From JANNRR01 sp043736155 (GTDB lineage Bacteria; Pseudomonadota; Alphaproteobacteria; Rhodobacterales; Rhodobacteraceae): a DNA stretch of 30,316 nucleotides. The stretch is from positions 1 to 30,316 of the forward strand of contig JAYTDA010000072.1 of the NCBI GenBank assembly GCA_043736155.1, in the 5' to 3' direction. The translations under genes and the position numbers were made by a program. The notes beneath the pieces were generated by a model that was not told where the DNA came from, made no database searches, and was given only the letters and a program-made list of their open reading frames with translations. Positions 22,309 through 30,291 of the stretch are shown in pieces (position 1 is the first letter of the stretch; the number at the start of each line of letters is the position of its first letter).

Positions 22309-23279
22309 GCGCGGTGGTGCTGCAGGTCGAGGGGCTGTCGGTTGCCTATCACCGGGGCAGTGGTGCACCGGTACAGGCTTTGCGCAGCGTCGATCTGGTG
22401 GCGCGCGCCGGTGAAGTGGTGGGGATCGTCGGCGAAAGCGGCTCGGGCAAATCGACGCTGGCGGCGGCGCTGATCCGGCTGTTGCCGCCAGCCGCCGAAG
22501 TCACCCATGGGGCAATCCGCTACCGTGGCACCGATCTGCTGGGGCTGTCGGCGGAAGCGATGCGGGCTGTCCGGGGGCGCGGGATTGCCGCGATCTTTCA
22601 GGACCCGATGACCACCTTTAACCCGGTGATCCCGATGGGCCGCCAATTGGTGGATTATCAGCACAATCTGCCGGGCCTGTCGCGCCACGAAAAGCGGCAA
22701 AGGGCGGCGGCGATGCTGACCCGGGTCGGTATCGCCGATGCCGCGCGTATCCTTGACCGCTTTGCGCATGAGCTTTCCGGTGGCATGCGGCAACGCGCCG
22801 CTGTCGCTGCGGCTTTGTTGATGACACCGGGGGTGCTGGTGGCCGATGAGCCGACCACAGCGTTGGATATGACGATGGAGGCGCAGGTGCTGCACCTGCT
22901 GCGCGCGCTGCGACAGGAGGTACAGGGGGCCATTCTGATGGTGACCCACAATCTGGGGGTGGTGGGGGAATTGTGTGACCGGGTCTACGTGATCTATGCC
23001 GGTCAGGTGGTGGAAGAGGCTTTGGTGGATGACATCTATCACGCACCGCGCCACCCCTACACGCGTGCCCTGATCGCCTGTGACCCCGGCAGCCTGACCG
23101 CCCTGACGCCGATGTTGCCGACCATCCCGGGCCGCCCGCCAGACCTGGCCCCACCGCCCCCCGGTTGCGCCTTTGCGCCGCGGTGTTCACAGGCAATTGC
23201 TGTCTGCCACAGTGCGCCACCGCCAAGGGTGCGGGTCTCGGCGACCCAAGCCGCCCTTTGCCACCGTGTCGTGGCATGA
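22305..23279 (+). CDS. ABC transporter ATP-binding protein, DppD/OppD type
   Basis: A 324-residue ATPase. Walker A is GESGSGKST (43-51), the Q-loop AIFQDPMTTFNP, the signature ELSGGMRQR (about 156-164), Walker B VLVADEPTTALD (about 177-188) and the switch histidine in MVTHNLGVV. The C-terminal oligopeptide/dipeptide extension has HPYTRALI, IPGRPPDL and a cysteine-bearing GCAFAPRC...VCHSAPP segment, which in this subfamily can hold an Fe-S cluster. It overlaps its neighbours by four bases on each side. It powers import with the next gene's product as a heterodimer at the cytoplasmic face. Confidence 0.95.
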   Translation: MSAVVLQVEGLSVAYHRGSGAPVQALRSVDLVARAGEVVGIVGESGSGKSTLAAALIRLLPPAAEVTHGAIRYRGTDLLGLSAEAMRAVRGRGIAAIFQDPMTTFNPVIPMGRQLVDYQHNLPGLSRHEKRQRAAAMLTRVGIADAARILDRFAHELSGGMRQRAAVAAALLMTPGVLVADEPTTALDMTMEAQVLHLLRALRQEVQGAILMVTHNLGVVGELCDRVYVIYAGQVVEEALVDDIYHAPRHPYTRALIACDPGSLTALTPMLPTIPGRPPDLAPPPPGCAFAPRCSQAIAVCHSAPPPRVRVSATQAALCHRVVA

Positions 23280-24262
23280 CGGCGCTGTATGACATAGAGG
23301 ACGTGCGGGTGGATATGCCGCTGGCCTCTGGACTGTCCAGTCTGCTGCCCGGAGGCGGGCCAAAGCTGAACCTGCTGGACGACATTACATTGACCATCGG
23401 CAGCGGCGAAATCGTCGGGCTGGTCGGTGAAAGCGGGTCTGGCAAAACCACGCTGGCCCGCGCCATGCTGGGGTTGACGCCGATCAGCGGCGGGCAATTG
23501 CGGTTTCGCGGGCGGGAATTGAGCTCCAACGCCAGCTTTACCACTTTGCGACGCCAGACCGCGATGATGTTTCAGGACCCGGTGGCCTCGCTCAGCCCCC
23601 GGATGAAGGTCGGCACCCTGCTGGCCGAACCCTATGCCATCCACCGAATCCCCAAAGCCGAACGCCGCAGCGCCGCCGACCTTCTGGCCCGCGTCGGCCT
23701 GTCGCCGCAGCTTGCCACCCGCTATCCCGGTGAATTGTCCGGCGGTCAGGCGCGGCGGGTGTCGATGGCGCGGGCACTGGCGCTGAACCCCTTGCTGCTG
23801 GTGGCGGATGAGCCGACGGCGGGGCTGGATGTCTCGGTGCAGGGCGAAGTGCTGAACCTTCTGACCGGGCTGCGCCGGGATCTTGGCCTCAGCCTGCTGA
23901 TCATCAGCCATAACCTTGCAATGCTGCGCCATGTGTCGGAACGGATCGCCATTCTGTATCTGGGCCGACTGGTCGAAGTGGGGCCAACGGCTGCGGTGTT
24001 TGCCACCCCGCTGCACCCCTATACCGCGTCCCTGATTGCATCCGAGCCGCAACCCGACCCGCGCCGCCGCCGCGCCGATCTGGCGATCAGGGGGGAGATT
24101 CCCTCGGTGCTGAACCGCCCCGGTGGCTGTGTATTTCACAGCCGTTGCCCGCTTGTCGAACCGATCTGCCGAACCACCCCACCCGCCCTGCGCACTCTGG
24201 CGCCCGGACGCGATGTCCGCTGCCATCTGGCAGAGCCAACCCTAAATCAGGATGACTCTTGA
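23276..24262 (+). CDS. ABC transporter ATP-binding protein, DppF/OppF type
   Basis: A 328-residue ATPase, second of the pair. Walker A is GESGSGKTT (51-59), the Q-loop MMFQDPVASLSPRM, the signature ELSGGQARR (about 153-161), Walker B LLLVADEPTAGLD (about 173-185) and the switch ISHNLAML. The C-terminal extension has HPYTASLI, IPSVLNRPGGCVFHSRCPLVEPIC. The family's usual signature is LSGGQRQR, so the QAR variant is a small difference. The ATG at 23276 overlaps the upstream stop by four bases. A 335-base gap with stacked hairpins separates it from the binding-protein gene. Confidence 0.95.
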   Translation: MTALYDIEDVRVDMPLASGLSSLLPGGGPKLNLLDDITLTIGSGEIVGLVGESGSGKTTLARAMLGLTPISGGQLRFRGRELSSNASFTTLRRQTAMMFQDPVASLSPRMKVGTLLAEPYAIHRIPKAERRSAADLLARVGLSPQLATRYPGELSGGQARRVSMARALALNPLLLVADEPTAGLDVSVQGEVLNLLTGLRRDLGLSLLIISHNLAMLRHVSERIAILYLGRLVEVGPTAAVFATPLHPYTASLIASEPQPDPRRRRADLAIRGEIPSVLNRPGGCVFHSRCPLVEPICRTTPPALRTLAPGRDVRCHLAEPTLNQDDS

Positions 24263-24280
24263 TGGAGCTGACAACCGCCC

Positions 24281-24376
24281 GGCGGGCCCCATCGGGCCCG
24301 CCGCAAAGCAGTAGTGCCGCCGCACCGCCTGGTCCCGAAAGGACCGGGCAGCACCTGCCCCCCCACGGGCAGGTGC
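24281..24376 (+). terminator. Three consecutive stem-loops between ATPase and binding-protein genes
   Basis: Within the gene-free 24263-24597, three hairpins follow each other: GGCGGGCCC/GGGCCCGCC (24281-24302, perfect), CCTGGTCC/GGACCGGG (24328-24348, one G-T pair) and GCACCTGCCC/GGGCAGGTGC (24351-24376, perfect). A fourth small palindrome, CGATCC-AGT-GGATCG at 24460-24474, is followed by TCTTTT. They may end or attenuate the transporter transcript, or act as an mRNA processing or stabilising spacer. The segment 24380-24400 (ACCCGCCGG...GGCAGGCACTGCCCT) resembles the end of the dispersed repeat at 26826-27013. Confidence 0.55.
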
Positions 24377-24597
24377 TTCGCACCCGCCGGGGCAGGCACT
24401 GCCCTCCACGGTTTCTTGCGCCGAGTGTCCGGCGGCACCTTGGTCACTGAGTGCGGGGCCGATCCAGTGGATCGTCTTTTCCCGCACAACCAGATGGCAG
24501 GTTGTGGTCCGTACCGGAAGGTTGGGCCAGCCGTTTGAGCGTTCTGTGTTTCCACCAAGAGCCTTCGTGCTCTAGCAACATGAAAAAGGAGATTGCC

Positions 24598-26148
24598 ATG
24601 AAATGGAACACCAGCCGTCGCGGCCTGCTGCAAGCCGCTGGCGCCAGCATTGCCACCCTGGCCACCGCCCCCGGTCTCGCATGGTCCGCGACAGGCGACA
24701 CCCTGCGCATCCGCGTCGGTTCCGATTTTCAGGTGCTGGACCCGTTTGGCATCATTGGCGAGCTGGATGACATCATCCCGCGCTGCTGTCTGGTGACGCT
24801 GGTGCGGGTGGGTGACATGCGCGACGGCAACCCGCTGACCAACCATGCCGCCGAAAAGATCGAGTGGATCGCCCCGAACCAGATCGGCTTTACCCTGCAC
24901 GAAGGGCTGGTCTGGTCTGGCGGCTATGGCCCGGTGACCACGGCGGATGTGAAGTTCTCGTTTGAACGGATCGCCGGGTCGGCAAGCGCCTGGGCCTATC
25001 AGTTCGAAAAGCTGGATCATGTCGAAGTGATCGATGACCGCAGCGGGGTGATCCATCTGACCGATGCCTTTGCCCCGTTTATGGTGATTGCCCTGCCCTA
25101 TTACGGCGGCCATATCGTCTGCAAAGCGGCGGTGGAAGCGGCAGGCGGCAGCTATACCACCGAGTTTCCGGCGCAATGCGGCCCTTACCTGTTTGACAGC
25201 TGGGACCAGAACCAGAAAGTCACGCTTAAAGCCAACCCGGACTGGACCGGTGACCCCCCGGCCTTTGCCACCGTGGAATTCTACATCGTCACCGACGATC
25301 AGGCCGCGCTGCTGGCCTATGAAGCCGATGCCTTCGATTTCACCCGGTTGGCCGCCAGCACCCTGCGGTCGGTGCGCGACAGCATGCCCGAAGGCGCCAC
25401 CCTGATCGAGGCACCATCAACCCGTTATGACTGGCTGACCATCAACATCAATGCCGAGCCGCTGAAGGATCTGCGGGTGCGACAGGCGATTCAATATGCC
25501 TATGACGGCGATGCGGTGCTGCAAGGCGCGTTTGATGGCTCGGTACCGCGCTCTGCCGGGGTGATCCAACCGACCTCTTCCTATGCAAGGCCGTCCAATC
25601 AGATCGCTGTGCGCGATGTTGCCAAGGCGCAGGCGCTGCTGGCAGAGGCGGGGGCCGAGGGGCTGGTGCTGAACCTGATCGCCCTGACCGACAGCACCTC
25701 GCAAACCATTGCCCAGATCATACAGGCGTCGTTGGGGGAAGCCGGGATCACGGTGGAAATTCAACCGACCGAAGATGCCGCCTATTGGGCAGCGGGCGAC
25801 AAGACCCAAGGCGATGGCTACAAGTCGCTGGAACTGGCGCTGATGTCGTTTGCCGGCGGGATTGAACCGACCGAAAATCTGGTGTGGTTCCGGCCGGATC
25901 AGATCGGGGTCTACAACTGGTCGTTCTTTGACAGTGCCGAGTTCGAAGACCTGTACCAACAGGTGCAGATCGAGGCGGACCCGGTGAGGCGCACCGTGAT
26001 GTTCAACCGGATGGAAGATTTGATGGAAGAATCCGGTGGCTTTGTGTTCATCTGCTTTGAACCCTATATCGCGATCCACGATACCAGCCTTGCCCCCACC
26101 ATCCTTGCCGATGGCCACCCCGACCCGACCCGGTTCCGCAAGATCTGA
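24598..26148 (+). CDS. Extracellular solute-binding protein, family 5, Tat-exported
   Basis: A 516-residue periplasmic binding protein of the DppA/OppA class that delivers solute to the upstream ABC importer. The N-terminus NTSRRGLLQAAGASIATLATAPGLAWSA is a twin-arginine signal (Arg7-Arg8). The fold is supported by GFTLHEGLVWSGGYGPVTTADVKFSFERI, LKANPDWTG and the family's LRVRQAIQYAYDGDAVLQGAF. A strong AAGGAG precedes the ATG at 24598; an open frame upstream to 24451 adds non-family residues. It is the last transporter gene rather than the first, separated by a hairpin region, and is followed one base later by the TetR gene. The ligand is unknown; this class binds peptides, opines and other amines. 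Confidence 0.93.
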   Translation: MKWNTSRRGLLQAAGASIATLATAPGLAWSATGDTLRIRVGSDFQVLDPFGIIGELDDIIPRCCLVTLVRVGDMRDGNPLTNHAAEKIEWIAPNQIGFTLHEGLVWSGGYGPVTTADVKFSFERIAGSASAWAYQFEKLDHVEVIDDRSGVIHLTDAFAPFMVIALPYYGGHIVCKAAVEAAGGSYTTEFPAQCGPYLFDSWDQNQKVTLKANPDWTGDPPAFATVEFYIVTDDQAALLAYEADAFDFTRLAASTLRSVRDSMPEGATLIEAPSTRYDWLTININAEPLKDLRVRQAIQYAYDGDAVLQGAFDGSVPRSAGVIQPTSSYARPSNQIAVRDVAKAQALLAEAGAEGLVLNLIALTDSTSQTIAQIIQASLGEAGITVEIQPTEDAAYWAAGDKTQGDGYKSLELALMSFAGGIEPTENLVWFRPDQIGVYNWSFFDSAEFEDLYQQVQIEADPVRRTVMFNRMEDLMEESGGFVFICFEPYIAIHDTSLAPTILADGHPDPTRFRKI

Positions 26149-26149
26149 C

Positions 26150-26755
26150 ATGGCAGACGCAGCACCCCCCGGCCCGCGCTACCGGCGCTATGCCAGCGCC
26201 GAACGGCGGGCCATGCTGATCGACGCGGGCCTTGAATGCCTGAAACGCGGCGGGATACAGGAGTTCACCATCGACAATATCTGCGCGCTGTCCGGGGCAT
26301 CGCGCGGGTTGGTGACCCATCATTTCGGCTCCAAGGATGGGCTGTTGGCGGCGGTCTATGCCACCATGTATGACCGCACGCTGGCGGGGCTGGAACCGGC
26401 TGCGGCGGGGCTGCGGGCAATGGTCAAGGCGCTGGTCAGCCGCGAGATGCTGGGGCACCAAGGGTTGAATGCCTGGGCCGCGTTGTGGGGCGAAGTGGCC
26501 AACAACGAGGCGCTGCGGGATGAGCATCGCCGCCATTACGCCAGCTATCGCGCCAGCCTTGCGGCGGCGATTGCCGACCATGCCCAGTCCCGGGGCCGAC
26601 CGGTCGATGCAAGTGCACTGGCGGTGACGCTGATCTCGTTGATCGACGGGCTGTGGCTGGAGCGCTGCATCGACCCCGATGCGATGAGCGAGGCGGCGGC
26701 AGAGGCGGCTTGTCTGCGGCTGCTGGAGGCGTTTCTGGGGCCGTTGGAGGGTTAG
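26150..26755 (+). CDS. TetR/AcrR-family regulator (BetI-like)
   Basis: A 201-residue regulator. The N-terminal helix-turn-helix is clear: RRAMLIDAGLECLKRGGIQEFTIDNICALSGASRGLVTHHFGSKDGLLAAVYATMYDRTL, at about residues 18-77. The motif RGLVTHHFGSKDGLL is the recognition helix and following tyrosine/phenylalanine-type turn common in BetI-like members. The all-helical C-terminal half (LNAWAALWGEVANNEALRDEHRRHYASYRASLAAAI...LIDGLWLERCI) resembles BetI, the choline-responsive repressor. It begins one base after the binding-protein stop, so it is co-transcribed, which implies autoregulation of the transporter unit. Palindromes at 20395-20455 are candidate targets. A long open frame from 26036 only extends over the upstream gene. 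Confidence 0.9.
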   Translation: MADAAPPGPRYRRYASAERRAMLIDAGLECLKRGGIQEFTIDNICALSGASRGLVTHHFGSKDGLLAAVYATMYDRTLAGLEPAAAGLRAMVKALVSREMLGHQGLNAWAALWGEVANNEALRDEHRRHYASYRASLAAAIADHAQSRGRPVDASALAVTLISLIDGLWLERCIDPDAMSEAAAEAACLRLLEAFLGPLEG

Positions 26756-26825
26756 GGTGGGATGAGTCCAGGCGAAATCATTGCGATGCGCGCCCTTGGC
26801 CACCGCCATTGATTGAACTTGCCGT

Positions 26826-27013
26826 GGCACAGGGCAGTGCCTGTCCGCCGGGTGGGCACAGCGATGCGGGGTTTGGGTGCTTTATGGAGCAGCATCCCCG
26901 GTAGATATTCATTGCCGTGACATCGCGGAGTGCCCGCCCGTCGTGCCGTAGGCACGCCTGCGGCGTGACAGGGGCGGACGGGCACCGCCCGGCGGGCTAC
27001 GCCCTTGATTCCG
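26826..27013 (-). repeat. ~160-190 bp dispersed repeat, copy B (inverted relative to copy A)
   Basis: Read on the minus strand from 27013, CGGAATCAAGGGCGTAGCCC starts a near-identical copy of 7676-7834 and ends near CCCGGCGGACAGGCACTGCCCT. The middle carries an additional hairpin (GTCACGCCGCAGGCGTG...GGCACGAC) absent from copy A. The landmarks CATAAAGCACCCAAACCC and GTGCCCACCCGGCGGAC are shared. It fills much of the 446-base gene-free gap 26756-27201, which also holds the palindrome at 27088-27124; no gene is seen there. Confidence 0.8.
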
Positions 27014-27087
27014 GGCGCAAAAGGAAGCGCGCGTAGATTTTATTCCGCCAAGACTCACCCCCACCAGGATTGCCCCTCATCGGTCGC

Positions 27088-27124
27088 AGGCTCCCCCCTC
27101 TCCCGCCCTTTGTGGGGGAGGGGG
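27088..27124. repeat. C-tract/G-tract palindrome before the kinase operon
   Basis: CCCCCCTCTCCCGCCC, TTTG and TGGGGGAGGGGG form a GC-rich imperfect stem resembling the inner arms at 8015-8143. It lies 80 bases upstream of the kinase gene start. It may act as a terminator for upstream transcription or be a relic of a dispersed repeat. Confidence 0.45.
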
Positions 27125-27201
27125 ACGTGGACGCAGGCACCGTCGCTTGCTTTCCTGTCAAGGCCTCGCCAAACTCCCGGCAAAACAAACCGGCCCGACC
27201 A

Positions 27202-28212
27202 ATGACCCAACCTGCAGACCTCCACACCCGCTGTCGCCGCCTGCTCGAAGAGCTGGGTCTGATCGCGGGTGGCGCAGCGATCGTGGTGCAACCGCTGACC
27301 GGGGGTGTCGCGTCTGACATCGCCATGATCGACCTTGGCTCTGGCAAACTTTGCGCCAAATTCGCGCTGCCAAAGCTGCGGGTCAAGGCGGACTGGTTCG
27401 CCCCGGTGCATCGCAATGCCGCCGAATATGCCTGGCTGGAACAGGCGGGCCGGGTGGTGCCGGACAATGTACCGCGGCTTCATGGCCGGTCGGCGCGGGA
27501 AATGGGTTTTGTGATGGAGTTTCTGGGGGGCAGCGGGATCTATCTGTGGAAAGCGGCGCTGTTGGCGGGGCATCCCCCGAAAGGCGAGGCGGCGCAGGTG
27601 GCCGATGTGCTGGGGCGGATTCACGCGGCGTCGGCGCGCCCGGAATTTGACCGAAGCCCGTTTCAGAACCGCGATGATTTCCGCGCCCTGCGGCTGGAAC
27701 CCTATCTCGGCTTCACCGCCAGCCGCCATCCCGATCTGGCGTATCGGTTCGCAGCGCTGGAACTGGCGCTGTATCGGGCCGATGGCATTCTGGTGCATGG
27801 CGATGTCAGCCCGAAAAACATCCTGTTGCGGTCCGGTGGCCCGGTGCTGCTGGATGCCGAATGCGCCACCATGGGGGACGGTGCCTTTGATCTGGCGTTT
27901 TGCCTGAACCATCTGGTGCTCAAGGCGCTGCATCTGCCGCAGACCCGCATAGCGCTGCTGGCGGAGATTGCCGCCTTCTGGGCTGCCTATCGCCCACACA
28001 TCCACTGGGAAGACCCGGCGGCGCTGGAGGCGCGGGTGGCGGCTTTGGTGCCGGCGCTGATGCTGGCGCGGGTCGATGGCAAATCGCCGGTGGACTATCT
28101 GGATGAGCCCCGCCGCCAGTTGGTGCGCCAGCTGGCCCGCCCGCTGATCGCCGCCCTGCCCGCTACTCTGGCGGCACTGGTTGCGGCCATTGACCAGGGG
28201 CCAAGGCCGTGA
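27202..28212 (+). CDS. Aminoglycoside-phosphotransferase-fold (APH) small-molecule kinase
   Basis: A 336-residue kinase-like protein. The N-lobe has a glycine-rich PLTGGVASDIAMIDL and a nucleotide lysine (CAKFALPKL, Lys53). The C-lobe has the catalytic loop ILVHGDVSPKNILL (Asp201, Asn206) and the metal site VLLDAECATMGDGAFDLAFCL (Asp218). APH-fold enzymes phosphorylate hydroxyl groups of antibiotics, choline, homoserine, methylthioribose or sugars. The position at the head of a three-gene metabolic operon argues for a catabolic kinase, not drug resistance. The start at 27202 is the first ATG with family content; the longer open frame from 27070 covers repeat sequence. Its stop shares GTGA with the enolase-like gene. 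Confidence 0.88.
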   Translation: MTQPADLHTRCRRLLEELGLIAGGAAIVVQPLTGGVASDIAMIDLGSGKLCAKFALPKLRVKADWFAPVHRNAAEYAWLEQAGRVVPDNVPRLHGRSAREMGFVMEFLGGSGIYLWKAALLAGHPPKGEAAQVADVLGRIHAASARPEFDRSPFQNRDDFRALRLEPYLGFTASRHPDLAYRFAALELALYRADGILVHGDVSPKNILLRSGGPVLLDAECATMGDGAFDLAFCLNHLVLKALHLPQTRIALLAEIAAFWAAYRPHIHWEDPAALEARVAALVPALMLARVDGKSPVDYLDEPRRQLVRQLARPLIAALPATLAALVAAIDQGPRP

Positions 28213-29525
28213 CCATCAAAGCCATCCGGGGCCGCCGGGTCTGGGACTCGCGGGGCCGCCCGACAGTCGAGGCCGAGGTGACATTGGCCTCGGGTGCCGT
28301 GGGTCGTGCCATTGCCCCGGCAGGGGCGTCGCGCGGCAGCCGCGAGGCGCTGGACCTGCGCGATGGCGGCAGCCGGTTGGGCGGCAGGAATGTGGGGCGC
28401 GCGCTGGCCAATCTGAACGGGCCGATGGCGGCGGCGCTGGTCGGCAGGGATGCGGCGGATCAGGCGGGGCTGGATGCGGCGCTGCTGGCGCTGGACCCTT
28501 CGCCGCTGAAATCCTCGATGGGCGGCAATGCCATGGTGGCGCTGTCGCTGGCCTGTCTGCATGCCGGGGCCGCCGGTGCCGGGGTGGCGCTGTGGCGCCA
28601 TGTGGCGGCGCTGACCGGGGCCACCCCGTCGATCCCCCTGCCGGAGATTCAGATCTTTGGCGGCGGTGCCCATGCCGGACAACGGGTCGATGTGCAGGAT
28701 TTCATGGTGATGGTGCCCGGCGCCGCCAGCTTTGACGAAGCGCTGGAGGTGACCGCCGAGATTTATGCCGCCGCTGGCGATCTGATGAAAGCCAAGGGCA
28801 GGCTGGCGGGTGTGGCGGATGAAGGCGGCTGGTGGCCCGCGTTCGATCACACCGAACAGGCGCTGGACACAATGACCCGCGCCATCGAACTGGCGGGGGA
28901 AAAGCCCGGCGACCGGGTGGTGATCTCGCTGGATATCGCCGCATCGGAATTTGGCCGGGCCGGGCGCTACCGGCTGGCGCATCAGGGGCGCGATCTGGAT
29001 AGTGGCCAGATGATGGACCTGCTGGCGGGCTGGATCGCCGCCTATCCGATTGCCTCGATCGAAGATCCATTGGCCGAAGATGATACCGCCGGGCTGGTGG
29101 CGTTTACTGCCCGGTTCGGCGAGCATTTGCAGATCATCGGCGATGATTGTCTGGTGAGCAATGCGGGTTTGGTGGAACATCTGGCCGGGGCCCGCGCCTG
29201 CAATGCGGCGCTGATCAAGGTCAACCAGGCCGGGACTGTCACCGAGGCTTTGGCGGCGCTGGCGGCGGCACGGCGCGCCGGGTGGCGGGCAGTGGTGTCG
29301 GCGCGGTCGGGCGAAAGCGAAGATGTGTCGATTGCCCATCTGGCGGTCGGCACCGGGGCGGGTCAGCTGAAGGTCGGGTCATTTGCCCGGTCGGAACGGC
29401 TGGCAAAGTGGAACGAGTGCCTGCGGATCGCGGAACATCCGGGTGCCGGGGGGTTTGTTGGCGGCGCACCGCTGGCGGCGACATGGTGGGGGCGCAAAGC
29501 GTTGGAAAAGCGGGGGAAGGTGTGA
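28209..29525 (+). CDS. Enolase paralogue with altered active site
   Basis: A 438-residue protein with the full enolase fold. Motifs match enolase in order: VWDSRGRPTVE, GASRGSREALDLRD, FGGGAHAG, VADEGG, LDIAASEF, SIEDPLAEDD, GDDCLVSN, LIKVNQAGTVTE, SARSGESED and QLKVGSFARSERLAKWN. Mg ligands (Asp242, Glu285, Asp312), the base Lys337, Glu205 and Lys388 are kept. The usual SHRSGE histidine (yeast His373) is Ala365, and the Glu of the QEF motif (yeast Glu168) is Asp164. This speaks against a normal 2-phosphoglycerate enolase and for a related elimination on another phosphorylated or carboxylated substrate. It starts with GTG at 28209 and overlaps both neighbours. Confidence 0.9.
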   Translation: MTIKAIRGRRVWDSRGRPTVEAEVTLASGAVGRAIAPAGASRGSREALDLRDGGSRLGGRNVGRALANLNGPMAAALVGRDAADQAGLDAALLALDPSPLKSSMGGNAMVALSLACLHAGAAGAGVALWRHVAALTGATPSIPLPEIQIFGGGAHAGQRVDVQDFMVMVPGAASFDEALEVTAEIYAAAGDLMKAKGRLAGVADEGGWWPAFDHTEQALDTMTRAIELAGEKPGDRVVISLDIAASEFGRAGRYRLAHQGRDLDSGQMMDLLAGWIAAYPIASIEDPLAEDDTAGLVAFTARFGEHLQIIGDDCLVSNAGLVEHLAGARACNAALIKVNQAGTVTEALAALAAARRAGWRAVVSARSGESEDVSIAHLAVGTGAGQLKVGSFARSERLAKWNECLRIAEHPGAGGFVGGAPLAATWWGRKALEKRGKV

Positions 29526-30262
29526 TGGGCCGGTTGACGGGTAAAGTGGCGGTGGTGACAGCGGCAGGGCAAGGCATTGGCCGCGCCATTGCCGAACGGC
29601 TGGCGGCCGAAGGGGCAGAGGTGCATGCCAGCGACCTGAACCCCCTGCTGCTGGCGGGATTGCAGGCGGCGGCAACGGCGGCGCTGGATGCCACCGACCA
29701 CGGCGCGGTGCAGGCCTATTTCGCCGCCATGGGGCAGATCGATATTCTGGTCCATGCCGTCGGCTATGTGCATCACGGCTCGATCGAGGAGTGCAGCCCG
29801 GAGGACTGGCGCAGATCAATGGCGATCACGCTGGACAGTGCCTATCACGTGCTGGGGGCCGGGGTTGGTCACATGAAAGCGGCGGGCGGGTCGATCATCA
29901 CCATCGGCTCCATCGCCTCCTCGACCAGGGGCTTTGCCAAACGGGCCGCTTACGGTGCCGCCAAGGGCGGGGTGATTGCCCTGACCAAGGCGGTGGCGGC
30001 GGATTATCTGCAGAGCCGCATCCGCGCCAACTGCATCTGCCCCGGCACCGTCGACAGCCCGTCGCTGCGCGGCCGGATCGCCGATCTGGCGGTGACCATG
30101 GGCGACCCGGACAAGGCGCTGCGGTTCTTTCTGGACCGCCAACCGGCCGGTCGGTTCGGCCTGCCGGAGGAGATCGCGGGCCTCGCCGCCTTTCTCGCCT
30201 CGGACGACGGCGCCTTCATGACCGGGCAGGTGGTCAATATCGACGGCGGCATCACGATCTGA
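29525..30262 (+). CDS. SDR oxidoreductase, DHRS6 / 2-keto-3-deoxy-fuconate dehydrogenase-like
   Basis: A 245-residue short-chain dehydrogenase. The cofactor motif is TAAGQGIG (12-19), with Asp37 at the end of the second strand indicating NAD preference. Catalytic residues are Ser129, Tyr143 and Lys147 (YGAAK). CPGTVDSPSL, FLDRQPAGRFGLPEEIA and LASDDGAFMTGQ...DGG closely follow DHRS6 (3-hydroxybutyrate dehydrogenase type 2) and bacterial 2-keto-3-deoxy-L-fuconate dehydrogenase. Arginines that I recall binding the carboxylate in DHRS6 have equivalents at 140, 184 and 205, so a hydroxy-acid substrate is likely. The ATG overlaps the enolase-like stop by one base. It is the last gene of the kinase operon and a terminator-type repeat follows within 30 bases. 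Confidence 0.9.
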   Translation: MGRLTGKVAVVTAAGQGIGRAIAERLAAEGAEVHASDLNPLLLAGLQAAATAALDATDHGAVQAYFAAMGQIDILVHAVGYVHHGSIEECSPEDWRRSMAITLDSAYHVLGAGVGHMKAAGGSIITIGSIASSTRGFAKRAAYGAAKGGVIALTKAVAADYLQSRIRANCICPGTVDSPSLRGRIADLAVTMGDPDKALRFFLDRQPAGRFGLPEEIAGLAAFLASDDGAFMTGQVVNIDGGITI

Positions 30263-30291
30263 CGGGGGGGAGCCGGGGCAGGAGAAAAAGG

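Noticed and set aside
27202..28212. Aminoglycoside resistance gene
   Set aside because: The fold is shared by many metabolic kinases, and the gene heads a metabolic operon with an enolase-like and an SDR gene. Nothing specific to resistance enzymes was seen.
28209..29525. Canonical glycolytic enolase (eno)
   Set aside because: The SHRSGE histidine and the QEF glutamate are replaced, and the neighbours are not those usual for eno.
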